NCBI GenBank assembly: GCA_944350315.1
Contig: CALVON010000044.1
Span: forward strand, 1-38,298
Reading direction: 5' to 3'
From: an uncultured Bacilli bacterium
GTDB lineage: Bacteria > Bacillota_I > Bacilli_A > RF39 > UBA660
DNA: 38,298 nt
The notes below the pieces were generated by a model. That model was not told the DNA's origin. It worked only from the letters and a program-made list of their open reading frames with translations, and ran no database searches. Below are positions 27,142-35,556 of this stretch, one piece after another. Position numbers and translations under genes: made by a program. Within the stretch, counting starts at the first letter, position 1, and every line of letters begins with the position of its first letter.

Positions 27142-29301
27142 ATGGAACAAGAAATATTAAAAATATTAAGAAAGAAAAAGAATACCTCTCTTACTAGTAT
27201 AGAAATAAATGATTTTTTAGGTCTAAATAGTGTTAGTGATTATAATGAGTTAGAAAAAGTTCTAGATAAACTTTGTAAAGAAGGAAAAATATATTATAGT
27301 GAAAAGAAAAAAAGATATACCCCTATAGAAAATACAGAATTTAAAGTAGGCAAATTACTTGTAAACCCTAAAGGATATGGATTTGTTGTTTTAGATCCTA
27401 TCTTTAATGAAGATGATATTTATATTAAGGGAATAAATTTATTAGACGGTAGAAATAATGATATAGTTGTAATTAAAATTATTGATAAATCAACAAGAGA
27501 AGGAAAAGTTGTCAAAATTCTAAAAAGAGATGATACCGTTTTAGTTGGAGAACTTTATAAAAAAGATGATTCATATTATGTTAAACCAGATAAAAAAGAA
27601 TATAGTGATATATATATACCAGATGAATTCCTTAATGGTGCTGTAGTAGGACATAAAGTATTAATAAGGCAAAAAGATGATTGGCAAGGGCATACTGGAG
27701 AAATTATTAAAATAATTGGTCACAAAAATGATGTAGGAGTTGACATCCTATCTTTTGTATATCAATATGAATTTAACCCAACGTTTAGTGACGATGTATT
27801 AAAAGATATAGAAAATATTCCTACAAAAGTAAGTACTGAAGATTTAGTAGATAGAGTCGACTTAAGAGATAAAGTAATTTTTACTATTGACGGAGACGAT
27901 ACTAAAGATATTGATGACGCTATTAGTATAAAAAAAATATCTAACGATGTCTATGAATTAGGAGTACATATTGCCGACGTTTCACACTATGTAAAAAGAG
28001 ACAGTATATTAGATAATGATGCTTATGATAGAGGAACAAGCGTCTATTTAGTAGATAGAGTAATTCCTATGTTACCACATAAGTTATCTAATGGTATTTG
28101 CTCACTTAATCCCAATGAAGACCGTCTAGCGTTATCATGTGTAATGAATATTAACAGTAAAGGATATGTTATCAATTATAAAATATTTAAATCTGTTATT
28201 AGAAGTAGAAAGCAAATGACCTATAATTGTGTAAACGATATCTTAGAAAAAAATATAATTCCAAACGGATATGAAGAATTTGTAGATGATTTAAAACTTA
28301 TGAATGAATTATCTAATATTTTAAGAAAAAAGATGGTTAATCATGGATACTTAGAATTTAATAGGCCAGAACCTAAAATCTTAGTAGATGAAAAATGTCA
28401 TCCATATAAAATAGAGCTAAGGAAACAATTAACTGGTGAAAAATTAATAGAAAACTTTATGATAGTTGCTAATGAAACCGTAGCTGGTTTCATTGAAGAC
28501 AAAAAGCTACCAGGAATATACCGAGTTCACGATAAGCCAAATAAAGAAAAATTACAAGTATTTTTAAAATTTTTAAATTTAAAAGGATATAACATCAAGG
28601 CAGACATAAATAAATTTAAAGTAAGTGACTATCAAAGATTATTAAAAATGTTTAAAGGAACAGATGAAGAAGTAATTCTAAATACTTTAGCAATTCAAAC
28701 AATGGCTAAAGCCAAATATTCGGACATAAATATAGGACACTATGGAATCGCTTCAAAAAGATATTCACACTTTACTTCACCAATTAGAAGGTACCCTGAT
28801 TTAACTTTACATAGATTAGTAAAAGATTATAGTGACCCAAAAGGTCCTCAAAATGTATCATACTGGAATAAAGTGTTATTTGATATTGCAATTCATTCAT
28901 CTAAAAAAGAACAAGATGCCATTGACTGTGAAAGAGATGTTGAAAAAATGAAAAAAGCAGAATATATGGAAGATCATATTGGAGAAAAATATATAGGAGT
29001 TATTAGTGGAGTGTGTGATTTTGGTTTTTTTGTAGAGTTAGAAAATACTACTGAAGGCTTAGTTAGAATAGATAGCTTATCAGGAGATTATTATGTTTAT
29101 AACAAAGAATTGAATGCTATCATTGGAAAAAATACAAAAAACAGATATATGTATGGAGATAAAGTATTAGTTGAAGTAGTTAAAGCATCTAGAGAAACAT
29201 CTCAAGTTGATTTAGAAATTTGTCAAAAAAATAACTTATCACAAATAAAAAATGAATATAAGAAATCTAAAAAAACATCAAAAAGTACACACAAAAAATA
29301 A
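27142..29301 (+). CDS. rnr: Ribonuclease R
   Basis: 719 residues from ATG 27142, with GAAAGGA at 27126-27132; earlier in-frame ATGs (27058, 27124) lie before the promoter or lack a ribosome site. Order: N-terminal winged-helix-like region (about 1-60), cold-shock/OB domains (FKVGKLLVNPKGYGFVVLD), RNB catalytic domain with DGDDTKDIDDAIS (D250, D256, D258, D259 for metal), HIADVSHYV, DRVIPMLPHKLSNGICSLNP, RYSHFTSPIRRYPDLTLHRL, and a C-terminal S1 domain (about 613-690) with a Lys-rich tail. It degrades structured RNA 3' to 5' and works in trans-translation with SmpB, which is encoded two genes downstream. Confidence 0.95.
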   Translation: MEQEILKILRKKKNTSLTSIEINDFLGLNSVSDYNELEKVLDKLCKEGKIYYSEKKKRYTPIENTEFKVGKLLVNPKGYGFVVLDPIFNEDDIYIKGINLLDGRNNDIVVIKIIDKSTREGKVVKILKRDDTVLVGELYKKDDSYYVKPDKKEYSDIYIPDEFLNGAVVGHKVLIRQKDDWQGHTGEIIKIIGHKNDVGVDILSFVYQYEFNPTFSDDVLKDIENIPTKVSTEDLVDRVDLRDKVIFTIDGDDTKDIDDAISIKKISNDVYELGVHIADVSHYVKRDSILDNDAYDRGTSVYLVDRVIPMLPHKLSNGICSLNPNEDRLALSCVMNINSKGYVINYKIFKSVIRSRKQMTYNCVNDILEKNIIPNGYEEFVDDLKLMNELSNILRKKMVNHGYLEFNRPEPKILVDEKCHPYKIELRKQLTGEKLIENFMIVANETVAGFIEDKKLPGIYRVHDKPNKEKLQVFLKFLNLKGYNIKADINKFKVSDYQRLLKMFKGTDEEVILNTLAIQTMAKAKYSDINIGHYGIASKRYSHFTSPIRRYPDLTLHRLVKDYSDPKGPQNVSYWNKVLFDIAIHSSKKEQDAIDCERDVEKMKKAEYMEDHIGEKYIGVISGVCDFGFFVELENTTEGLVRIDSLSGDYYVYNKELNAIIGKNTKNRYMYGDKVLVEVVKASRETSQVDLEICQKNNLSQIKNEYKKSKKTSKSTHKK

Positions 29302-29352
29302 ACAACATTTATCAAATCATAATAATAAATTAGAAGTAAGGAGTTGTTGTAT

Positions 29353-30615
29353 ATGGCTGTAAGAAAAAGAAAAAAAAGAATTAATTATTTAAAATTATCA
29401 ATATTTATAATTATTTTATTAGTTATAATTAGTGGTGGGATATATGGATTTACAATTGGTAAAAATTACTTAAAAGAACATAATAATAAACCAATCAATA
29501 ATGAACAAGAAGAAAAAATAGAACCTGTTACATATACTGCTGATATGATTATGGTTGGAGATGCATTAATTCATTCTAGCGTATATAAAGATGCAAATCG
29601 TTTATCAAACTATTCTGGATATGATTTTAAGCCCCAAATAGAATTAATTAAAGAAAAAACACAAAATTATGATATAGCTTATTATAACCAAGAAACTATA
29701 TTAGGTGGGACAAGCTTAGGCCTATCAGATTATCCAACATTTAATTCACCTCAAGAAGTTGGCGATGCAATGATTGATGCAGGCTTTAATTTAGTTAGTT
29801 TAGCTACTAATCATACAGTAGATAGAGGAAAGAGTGCTGTTTTATCGTCACGCGAATATTGGAATAAACAAAATAATGTTCAAGCTGTTGGTAGTTATTC
29901 ATCAGAAGAAGAGAAAAAAGAACTTGAAACAAAAGTATTAGAAGTAAATAATATAACATATGCTATGTTAAACTATACATATGGGACAAATGGAATCCCA
30001 GTATCAGAAAATTACTTAGTAAATGTATGGCCTACAGATTTAAATATCAACAATGTTTCTTCAGATACTAAATATCAAGCATACAAAGAAACAGTAAAAG
30101 AAGACATCCAAAATATCCGCGATAAGGTAGACGTCTTGATTGTTGCTATGCATTGGGGAGTCGAATATACACATACACCTACTGCATATGAAGAAGATAT
30201 GGCTAATTTTTTAGCAGAACAAGGGGTAGATATTGTTATTGGAACACATCCTCACGTCATTCAGCCAGTAGAATGGATTGATGACACAATAGTATTTTAT
30301 TCACTAGGTAATTTTATTTCTGCCCAGTATCAAAATCAAGGTACTTGTACCAATTATAAATGTATGGTCGGGCTTATGTCATCACTAACAATTACTAAAA
30401 CTGTAAGTGAAGAAGATACTACAATAACTATAGATAATATAGAAAATGATTTAATTTATACTTATTATAAAAACTGGAGTAATTTCAAAGTAATTCCTTT
30501 TTCTAATTCACAAATCAAAAATTATTTACCAGGATATCAAACAGTCTACGATACATATGCTAAAATAATTGAATCATCCGATGAAAGAATAAAAACGGTT
30601 GCGCTAGCGTCATAA
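29353..30615 (+). CDS. CapA-family (PGA_cap) metallophosphatase-like protein
   Basis: 420 residues from ATG 29353 (AAGGAG at 29338-29343). A basic N-terminus and one membrane helix (about 13-33) anchor an extracellular domain. ADMIMVGDALIHSSV, YNQETILGG, AGFNLVSLATNHTVDRG, VAMHWGVEYTHTPT, GTHPHVIQPVEWIDD and YSLGNFIS are the metal-binding motifs of the CapA fold, related to calcineurin-like phosphoesterases. CapA is needed for poly-gamma-glutamate capsule in Bacillus, but many members lie outside capB/C operons as here, so the substrate is unknown. It lies between rnr and smpB, genes that are usually adjacent. Confidence 0.88.
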   Translation: MAVRKRKKRINYLKLSIFIIILLVIISGGIYGFTIGKNYLKEHNNKPINNEQEEKIEPVTYTADMIMVGDALIHSSVYKDANRLSNYSGYDFKPQIELIKEKTQNYDIAYYNQETILGGTSLGLSDYPTFNSPQEVGDAMIDAGFNLVSLATNHTVDRGKSAVLSSREYWNKQNNVQAVGSYSSEEEKKELETKVLEVNNITYAMLNYTYGTNGIPVSENYLVNVWPTDLNINNVSSDTKYQAYKETVKEDIQNIRDKVDVLIVAMHWGVEYTHTPTAYEEDMANFLAEQGVDIVIGTHPHVIQPVEWIDDTIVFYSLGNFISAQYQNQGTCTNYKCMVGLMSSLTITKTVSEEDTTITIDNIENDLIYTYYKNWSNFKVIPFSNSQIKNYLPGYQTVYDTYAKIIESSDERIKTVALAS

Positions 30616-30640
30616 ACGTTAAAATGGAAAGGAACAAATC

Positions 30641-31078
30641 ATGGAAATTTTAAATAGACAAGCAACTTATAATTATTTTGTCGAAAGTACATATGAAGCT
30701 GGATTAGTCTTAACAGGCACTGAAATAAAATCGATTAGAAACGGAAAATGTAATCTAAAAGATAGCTATGTTATAATAAAAAATAATGAAGCATATTTAC
30801 TTAATACCCATATTGCCTTATATGATAAAGGAAACATATTTAATCACGATGAAAAAAGGACAAGGAAATTATTATTACATAAAAAAGAAATTTTAAAATT
30901 AGGTGATAAAGTAAATACCCAAGGTTATACAATTATCCCTCTCAAAATATACTTTGTAAATGGAAAAGCTAAAATATTAATTGGATTATGTAAAGGTAAA
31001 AAAAATTATGATAAAAAAGAAACTTTGAAAGAAAGAGATATTTTAAGAGAAATAAATAAATCTAATAAATTTAGATAA
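30641..31078 (+). CDS. smpB: SsrA-binding protein SmpB
   Basis: 145 residues, normal length. It binds tmRNA and brings it to stalled ribosomes. Family signature: LNRQATYNYFVESTYEAGLVLTGTEIKSIR-type N-terminus, GKCNLKDSYVII, LLNTHIALYDKGN, HDEKRTRKLLLHKKEI, and the basic tail GLCKGKKNYDKKETLKERD that reaches the decoding centre. AAAGGAAC precedes the ATG. The tmRNA gene is not found next to it. Confidence 0.95.
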   Translation: MEILNRQATYNYFVESTYEAGLVLTGTEIKSIRNGKCNLKDSYVIIKNNEAYLLNTHIALYDKGNIFNHDEKRTRKLLLHKKEILKLGDKVNTQGYTIIPLKIYFVNGKAKILIGLCKGKKNYDKKETLKERDILREINKSNKFR

Positions 31079-31104
31079 ATTTTGTTTAATTTAATAAATA
31101 TATG

Positions 31105-31133
31105 TTGAATAATAGTATTTTTTCTGATATAAT
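31105..31133 (+). promoter_or_regulatory. Sigma-A promoter of rpsU-yqeY
   Basis: TTGAAT at 31105-31110, 17-bp spacer, TATAAT at 31128-31133, then GGGAGG before rpsU. Confidence 0.75.
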
Positions 31134-31162
31134 CTAATTGATATTGAAGGGAGGTATATGGG

Positions 31163-31351
31163 ATGCCTACAATTGTAAAAAATAATAATTTAGAGGGTGC
31201 ATTAAGAAGAGTAAAAATAGAAAGTGCTAGTACACTATCTAAAGCAAGAGAAAGAGCTGACGGTTACAAAAAACCTGGAGTTCGTAATAGAGAAGAAAAG
31301 AAAATTAATACAATTAATTCAAGAAAAAATAGCAAAAATAGAAATAGATAA
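31163..31351 (+). CDS. rpsU: 30S ribosomal protein bS21
   Basis: 62 residues, very basic. The LEGALRRVKIE segment and the later RERADGYKKPGVRNREE segment follow the bS21 pattern ALRRFK...RE..Y.KP..R; bS21 sits near the anti-Shine-Dalgarno end of 16S rRNA. GGGAGG at 31149-31154 and ATG 31163; an ATG at 31158 is out of frame. The neighbour yqeY, 12 bp downstream, is the usual partner in Bacillota, which supports the call. Confidence 0.85.
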   Translation: MPTIVKNNNLEGALRRVKIESASTLSKARERADGYKKPGVRNREEKKINTINSRKNSKNRNR

Positions 31352-31363
31352 TAGGAGGAAAAT

Positions 31364-31813
31364 ATGACATTATTAGAACAAATAAATAATGATATGATTT
31401 TCTATATGAAGAATAAAGATAGTTTTTCTCTTGGGGTAATTCGTATGGTAAAAGGAGCAATTCAATTAGAAAAAATAAATAAAAAAAGAGAATTAACCGA
31501 TGATGAAATTATAGCTGTTGTTTCTAAACAAATTAAAATGCGCAATGATTCTATTAATGAATTTAAAAAGGCTAATAGAATCGACTTAGTAGAACAAAAT
31601 CAAAAAGAAATAACTATACTAAATAAATATATGCCAAAACAATTGTCACAAGAAGAAATTACAATTATTATCGATGAAGCCTTCAATAAGATTAATCCTA
31701 CAAGTAGTAAAGATATAGGATTAATTATGAAAGAAATTTCTCCTAAATTAAAAGGAAAAGCAGACATGGGAGAAGTAAATACTATTATTAAAAAACGATT
31801 AGAAGATTTATAA
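31364..31813 (+). CDS. yqeY: GatB/YqeY-domain protein
   Basis: 149 residues, family length. LEQINNDMIFYMKNKDSFSLGVIRMVKGAIQ, then LTDDEIIAVVSKQIKMRNDSINEFKKANR and YMPKQLSQEEITIIIDEAF, with C-terminal KGKADMGEVNTIIKKRL, match YqeY throughout. The domain resembles the tRNA-binding tail of GatB; a role in transamidation or tRNA binding is suspected but not shown. TAGGAGG overlaps the stop of rpsU, so both genes share a transcript. Confidence 0.93.
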   Translation: MTLLEQINNDMIFYMKNKDSFSLGVIRMVKGAIQLEKINKKRELTDDEIIAVVSKQIKMRNDSINEFKKANRIDLVEQNQKEITILNKYMPKQLSQEEITIIIDEAFNKINPTSSKDIGLIMKEISPKLKGKADMGEVNTIIKKRLEDL

Positions 31814-31820
31814 TGTTATC

Positions 31821-31882
31821 AACTATAGAATAAATCTAGTAATCACTTACACAAAAATATTAGATAAACCTATTCTATAGTT
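31821..31882. repeat. 12-bp inverted repeat with nested arm
   Basis: AACTATAGAATA (31821-31832) and TATTCTATAGTT (31871-31882) are perfect complements. Inside, ATCTA (31834-31838) can pair with TAGAT (31860-31864), leaving a loop of about 21 nt. It lies 8 bp after the yqeY stop. A small GTGC/GCAC hairpin follows at 31893-31905. Confidence 0.7.
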
Positions 31883-31905
31883 TGATATAAAAGTGCACTA
31901 CGCAC

Positions 31906-31938
31906 AAAAAAGCAATGCAAAAACCACATTGCTTTTTT
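31906..31938. terminator. Strong terminator downstream of yqeY
   Basis: AAAAAAGCAATG / CATTGCTTTTTT, 12-bp perfect stem with a 9-nt loop, A-run on the left and T-run on the right, so usable from both sides. Confidence 0.88.
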
Positions 31939-31959
31939 AATGGCAAAAATACAAATAAA

Positions 31960-32012
31960 TTAATCAGGATAAACACATAAGTTTCAAAAACTCATGCGTT
32001 TATCCTGGTTAA
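31960..32012. repeat. 53-bp near-perfect palindrome of unknown role
   Basis: TTAATCAGGATAAAC (31960-31974) pairs with GTTTATCCTGGTTAA (31998-32012), 15 bp with a single G-U in RNA; the arms continue inward as CAT/ATG and AGTTT/AAACT with A-C mismatches, leaving a 3-4-nt loop. No T-tract follows. Its end joins a second short palindrome GTTAAATTAAC at 32008-32018. It is about 70 bp upstream of the CofE-like gene. Confidence 0.7.
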
Positions 32013-32080
32013 ATTAACGTAAAAAGTAGAAAAATATACATATTTATGTTAGAATATAAATATATAAGGAGGATATTGAT

Positions 32081-33262
32081 ATGAGATGTGTTGGAACAGT
32101 TGTTAGAGGTATAAGAACACCAATAATTAAAGAAGATACTGATTTAGTAAGTACAGTAATTGAATCAGTAATGGATGCAAAAAAAAGCGAAGGATTTGAA
32201 TTTAAAGACCGTGACATTATAGCTATTACTGAAGCCGTTGTAGGAATTTCAGAAGGAAATTATGTTACAGTCGATAATATAGCAACAGACGTTATAAATA
32301 AATTTAAAGACAAAGAGGTAGGCTTAGTTTATCCTATTCTAAGTAGAAATAGATTTTCAATGATATTAAAAGGAATAGCAAGAGGTATGGACAAAATAGT
32401 CATGATGTTATCTTTTCCTTCAGATGAAGTTGGAAATGGTATAATGGACGAGGAAAAATTAGAAAATAGCAAATTTAATTTAGGAGATATTATTACTGAA
32501 GAAGAATATTTAGATAATTTTGGAGATTATTTACACCCATTTACAGGTATAAATATGGTTTCCTTTTATAAGGATTTAATAGAAAAGGAAAATTGTCAAG
32601 TAGAATTTGTTTTTTCAAATAATGCAAAAGATATATTGAAATATACGAATAATGTGATAAACTGTGATATTCATACAAGATATAAAACAAAAGAATATTT
32701 AAAAAAATTAGGGGCTAATGTTTATGGATTATACGAAATTATGAATAAATCTATTGATGGTTCTGGTTTCAATCCAGAATATGGATTACTTGGTTCTAAT
32801 AAATCGACTGAAGAGAAATTAAAATTATTTCCTAAAACTGGAGAAAAATTAGTAAATGAAATACACGATAAGATGCTAGAATTGACTGGAAAAAATATTG
32901 AGGTAATGGTTTATGGTGATGGAGCATTTAAAGACCCTATTGGAAAGATTTGGGAATTGGCAGATCCTGTGGTTTCTCCAGCATATACTAAAGGGTTGGA
33001 GGGTACCCCAAATGAAATAAAACTAAAATACATATCAGACAACAAATATGCTAATTTACGTGGTGAAGAATTGGCAAAAGCCATAAAAAATGAAATAAAA
33101 GAAAAAGATAAAAATTTAAAAGGGAAAATGATTACCCAAGGAACTACTCCAAGAAGAATAACTGATTTAGTAGGGTCACTTTGTGATTTAACATCAGGCT
33201 CTGGTGACAAAGGGACACCAGTTGTATATATTCAAGGATATTTTGATAATTATGCTGATTAA
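32081..33262 (+). CDS. CofE-like protein (F420-0:L-glutamate ligase family)
   Basis: 393 residues; AAGGAGG before the ATG. The fold signature is good: GTVVRGIRTPIIKEDTDLVSTVIES, then DRDIIAITEAVVGISEGNYV near the N-terminus, LVYPILSRNRFSMILKGIARGMDKIVMML in the middle, MVYGDGAFKDPIGKIWELADPVVSPAY and LVGSLCDLTSGSGDKGTPVVYIQGYFD at the end. In archaea and actinobacteria CofE adds Glu to coenzyme F420 with GTP and metals; that enzyme is nearer 250 residues, so this copy is longer. No other F420 gene is present, and the acceptor here is probably something else. It stands 17 bp ahead of the HEVSH gene, probably in the same operon. Confidence 0.75.
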   Translation: MRCVGTVVRGIRTPIIKEDTDLVSTVIESVMDAKKSEGFEFKDRDIIAITEAVVGISEGNYVTVDNIATDVINKFKDKEVGLVYPILSRNRFSMILKGIARGMDKIVMMLSFPSDEVGNGIMDEEKLENSKFNLGDIITEEEYLDNFGDYLHPFTGINMVSFYKDLIEKENCQVEFVFSNNAKDILKYTNNVINCDIHTRYKTKEYLKKLGANVYGLYEIMNKSIDGSGFNPEYGLLGSNKSTEEKLKLFPKTGEKLVNEIHDKMLELTGKNIEVMVYGDGAFKDPIGKIWELADPVVSPAYTKGLEGTPNEIKLKYISDNKYANLRGEELAKAIKNEIKEKDKNLKGKMITQGTTPRRITDLVGSLCDLTSGSGDKGTPVVYIQGYFDNYAD

Positions 33263-33279
33263 TATGGTGGTAAACAAAT

Positions 33280-35421
33280 ATGGATATAATTTTAAAATTT
33301 GAAGATAATAATATACAATATTATGTAGTTAAAGAAAATGATGAAATTAAATATTGCTTTATAGAAAATGGAGAAAAAAAATACAATTTGAATGAAGAAC
33401 AAGAGAAACTTGTAAATACGGTTATTAGTAAGATATTACCATCAAATGATAAAATAAAAACAATGGAATATACATTAAATGGAAAAAAATACGATGTATA
33501 TATTGACAAAAAGAATTATTTTCACACTTTTTTTCCAATGCCAAGTAATGAAGAGTTAATAAAACTAAATTTTTTATTTAATAATATGGAAGAACATATT
33601 GCAAATGAGGGGCAACAAACATATTATAACGATCATTTGTCTCCATATGAACCTGAAGAGACAGATTTTATTAAGCGAATTGTTAAAATTGGCCAAAAAA
33701 GTGTTAAGGTATTATTAGCAGGAGGAATAATAGGTATTTCATATTTGCTTCTTTTTGTTAATAGTTATAAATTTATTAGTAATAATATAGAAGAACCTGC
33801 TGAAGAACTACAATATCAACAAGAGATTGTTTATACTCAAAGTTTATCAGATGAGGAATATTTAAAAGAAATAGAAAAAGCTATAAATAGTAATACTAAT
33901 CTTAGCGATGAGGAGAAAAAAGTATATTTAGCCAATCCGAGCATGTATCTTGATACAAAAGAAAATACGTCCATTGCACATTTGAAAGAAATATTAACGA
34001 CTGTTGATTTTCAGTATTTACCTTTATCAGAAAAAAATTATTATTATCCTTCTTCTAATATTATTGTTTTTTCAGCAGAAGATTTTTCTTCCGTTCCAAC
34101 CAAAATAATTAATCACGAAGTATCGCATTCTATTACAAAGTATTTAGAAAATCGTACGGAAGTATTGTGTGAAACAGTAAATACAATTTATAGTATGGAG
34201 TATTTAGATAGTCTAAGTCAAGAGTTTGTTAATGATAGCATGGATTATCCATATAATTGTGTAAAGGCATTAATTGAAATATTGGGGTATGATTGCTTTA
34301 AACAATATCATAGTATTAATGATGATAATTTAATTATTAGTGAATTATGTTCAATAATTTCAAATAAAGATAAAGCGTATACCTTGATTGATAATTTAAA
34401 TAATTATAGGGATATTGAATTTTATTCATTAAGTGATCCAGAACTTGATGAAAATTCTAAAAAGGAATTAATAACAAATTTGGAAAAAATAAGAACTAGA
34501 GTATATGCTTTAATTGATGAATATTGTTATGCTAAAAATGGTACTCATGTGGATGATAATCCAATTATTTTATATTATTTAGATCAAGATCAATTTTATA
34601 AAAAATTGGTAATTGATAATTTGCCAGAGGGTTATGAACTATTTGAAATAAATGAGGTTTCGAGCGATAATCAAATTGCATACTTTAACTCTAAATTAAA
34701 AAACGAGAATATGAAAATTATCAGTCATGTGGTAGCAACTGTGAGTTGTATAAATAAAGATACAGGAGAAAAGATGTATTTTGTCAAAGAAATGGAATTT
34801 ATAACAATAAAAGAATATAGTGTTTTATGTGATGATATTCATATAATTGAAGATTTATTCGATTATGAACATGGAAAAGAACAGTGGATGCCAGATTTTT
34901 ATAGACCTGAATATTTAAGAGCCCTAATTGAAATAATTGGAACTTCCCCAGTAAAAGAAGCATATGAGAACAAGTCGTTTGAGCCAATTTTACAATCTTT
35001 AATTAATCTTAATGGAAGTGAAAAAGATGCTAAAGAACTTGTCAAATTATTGAATATGAAAGCATTAGATGAATCTAGTACGGCAAAAATATATGATTAT
35101 ATGAAAGAATACTATTGTGATAAATATAATGCTAATTTAGAAGATGATTTGATGATGCTATTGTATTTAAATAAACCTCTCTTTGAAAAAGAAATATTGT
35201 CTATGTATAATCTCTCTGATACGTATATAGGGTGTGATACATCTACTTTATCTACAAAAAAATATTTTGACAAAGAGGGTCAAAATAACAAAATTACTAT
35301 TGAGTTATTTGGAAGAAGTAATGTTGATCAAGAGGAGATTTATCCAGAGAATGAATTTGGTATTCTAACTATTGATGATAGTAATAGATATTTAAATAAT
35401 GGAATTTTGCATATAAAATAA
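33280..35421 (+). CDS. Membrane protein with putative HExxH metallopeptidase motif and internal duplication
   Basis: 713 residues. Residues 1-140 seem cytosolic and charged; one membrane helix lies at about 145-163 (AGGIIGISYLLLFV), leaving a large extracellular part. H279-E-V-S-H283 sits after a helix-like IINHEVSHSITKYL and is followed by RTEVLCETVNTIYSMEYL, whose E294 or E298 could be the third zinc ligand, so a gluzincin-like protease is plausible. Around residue 330 (NCVKALIEILGYDCFKQY) and 550 (EYLRALIEIIGTSPVKEAY) two related modules appear; only the first has the HExxH. No family name can be given with confidence. Possibly surface-exposed peptidase or a pseudo-enzyme. Confidence 0.65.
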   Translation: MDIILKFEDNNIQYYVVKENDEIKYCFIENGEKKYNLNEEQEKLVNTVISKILPSNDKIKTMEYTLNGKKYDVYIDKKNYFHTFFPMPSNEELIKLNFLFNNMEEHIANEGQQTYYNDHLSPYEPEETDFIKRIVKIGQKSVKVLLAGGIIGISYLLLFVNSYKFISNNIEEPAEELQYQQEIVYTQSLSDEEYLKEIEKAINSNTNLSDEEKKVYLANPSMYLDTKENTSIAHLKEILTTVDFQYLPLSEKNYYYPSSNIIVFSAEDFSSVPTKIINHEVSHSITKYLENRTEVLCETVNTIYSMEYLDSLSQEFVNDSMDYPYNCVKALIEILGYDCFKQYHSINDDNLIISELCSIISNKDKAYTLIDNLNNYRDIEFYSLSDPELDENSKKELITNLEKIRTRVYALIDEYCYAKNGTHVDDNPIILYYLDQDQFYKKLVIDNLPEGYELFEINEVSSDNQIAYFNSKLKNENMKIISHVVATVSCINKDTGEKMYFVKEMEFITIKEYSVLCDDIHIIEDLFDYEHGKEQWMPDFYRPEYLRALIEIIGTSPVKEAYENKSFEPILQSLINLNGSEKDAKELVKLLNMKALDESSTAKIYDYMKEYYCDKYNANLEDDLMMLLYLNKPLFEKEILSMYNLSDTYIGCDTSTLSTKKYFDKEGQNNKITIELFGRSNVDQEEIYPENEFGILTIDDSNRYLNNGILHIK

Positions 35422-35427
35422 AAACAC

Positions 35428-35455
35428 TTGCTATTTCTAATAATTATGATAAAAT
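35428..35455 (+). promoter_or_regulatory. Possible promoter P1 upstream of the AMP-ligase gene
   Basis: TTGCTA at 35428-35433, 16-bp spacer, TAAAAT at 35450-35455. The direct repeats at 35464-35496 would lie just past its start site. Confidence 0.45.
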
Positions 35456-35463
35456 AGTATCAA

Positions 35464-35496
35464 GTTTAATTAGGGATTATAATCGTTTAATTAGGG
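35464..35496 (+). promoter_or_regulatory. Pair of direct repeats, LytTR-type operator candidate
   Basis: GTTTAATTAGGG occurs at 35464-35475 and again at 35485-35496, identical 12-mers with a 21-bp period, so both face the same side of the helix. 21-bp-period direct repeats with GTT cores are the known target of LytTR response regulators (AgrA, ComE, PlnC). Confidence 0.6.
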
Positions 35497-35500
35497 TTTA

Positions 35501-35532
35501 TTTACACATGAATTATCTAAAACAATTATAAT
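35501..35532 (+). promoter_or_regulatory. Possible promoter P2 with long spacer, just after the repeats
   Basis: TTTACA at 35501-35506, 20-bp spacer, TATAAT at 35527-35532. The spacer is too long for strong basal activity, as in activator-dependent promoters. The start codon of the ligase gene follows after 24 bp with GAGGTGA between. Confidence 0.5.
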
Positions 35533-35556
35533 ACTTTGACTGTTATGAGGTGAATT

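Noticed and set aside
31079-31162. tmRNA gene expected next to smpB
   Set aside because: The gap is only 84 bp and consists of the rpsU promoter and ribosome site; no tmRNA ends or tag sequence are present.
31821-31938. Known riboswitch class in the yqeY-cofE gap
   Set aside because: I compared by eye with PreQ1, purine and T-box patterns and found no conserved core; it remains an unnamed structure.
34799-34987. Minus-strand frame within the HEVSH protein gene
   Set aside because: Short, no ribosome site, no coherent protein features, and contained in a large conserved-looking frame.
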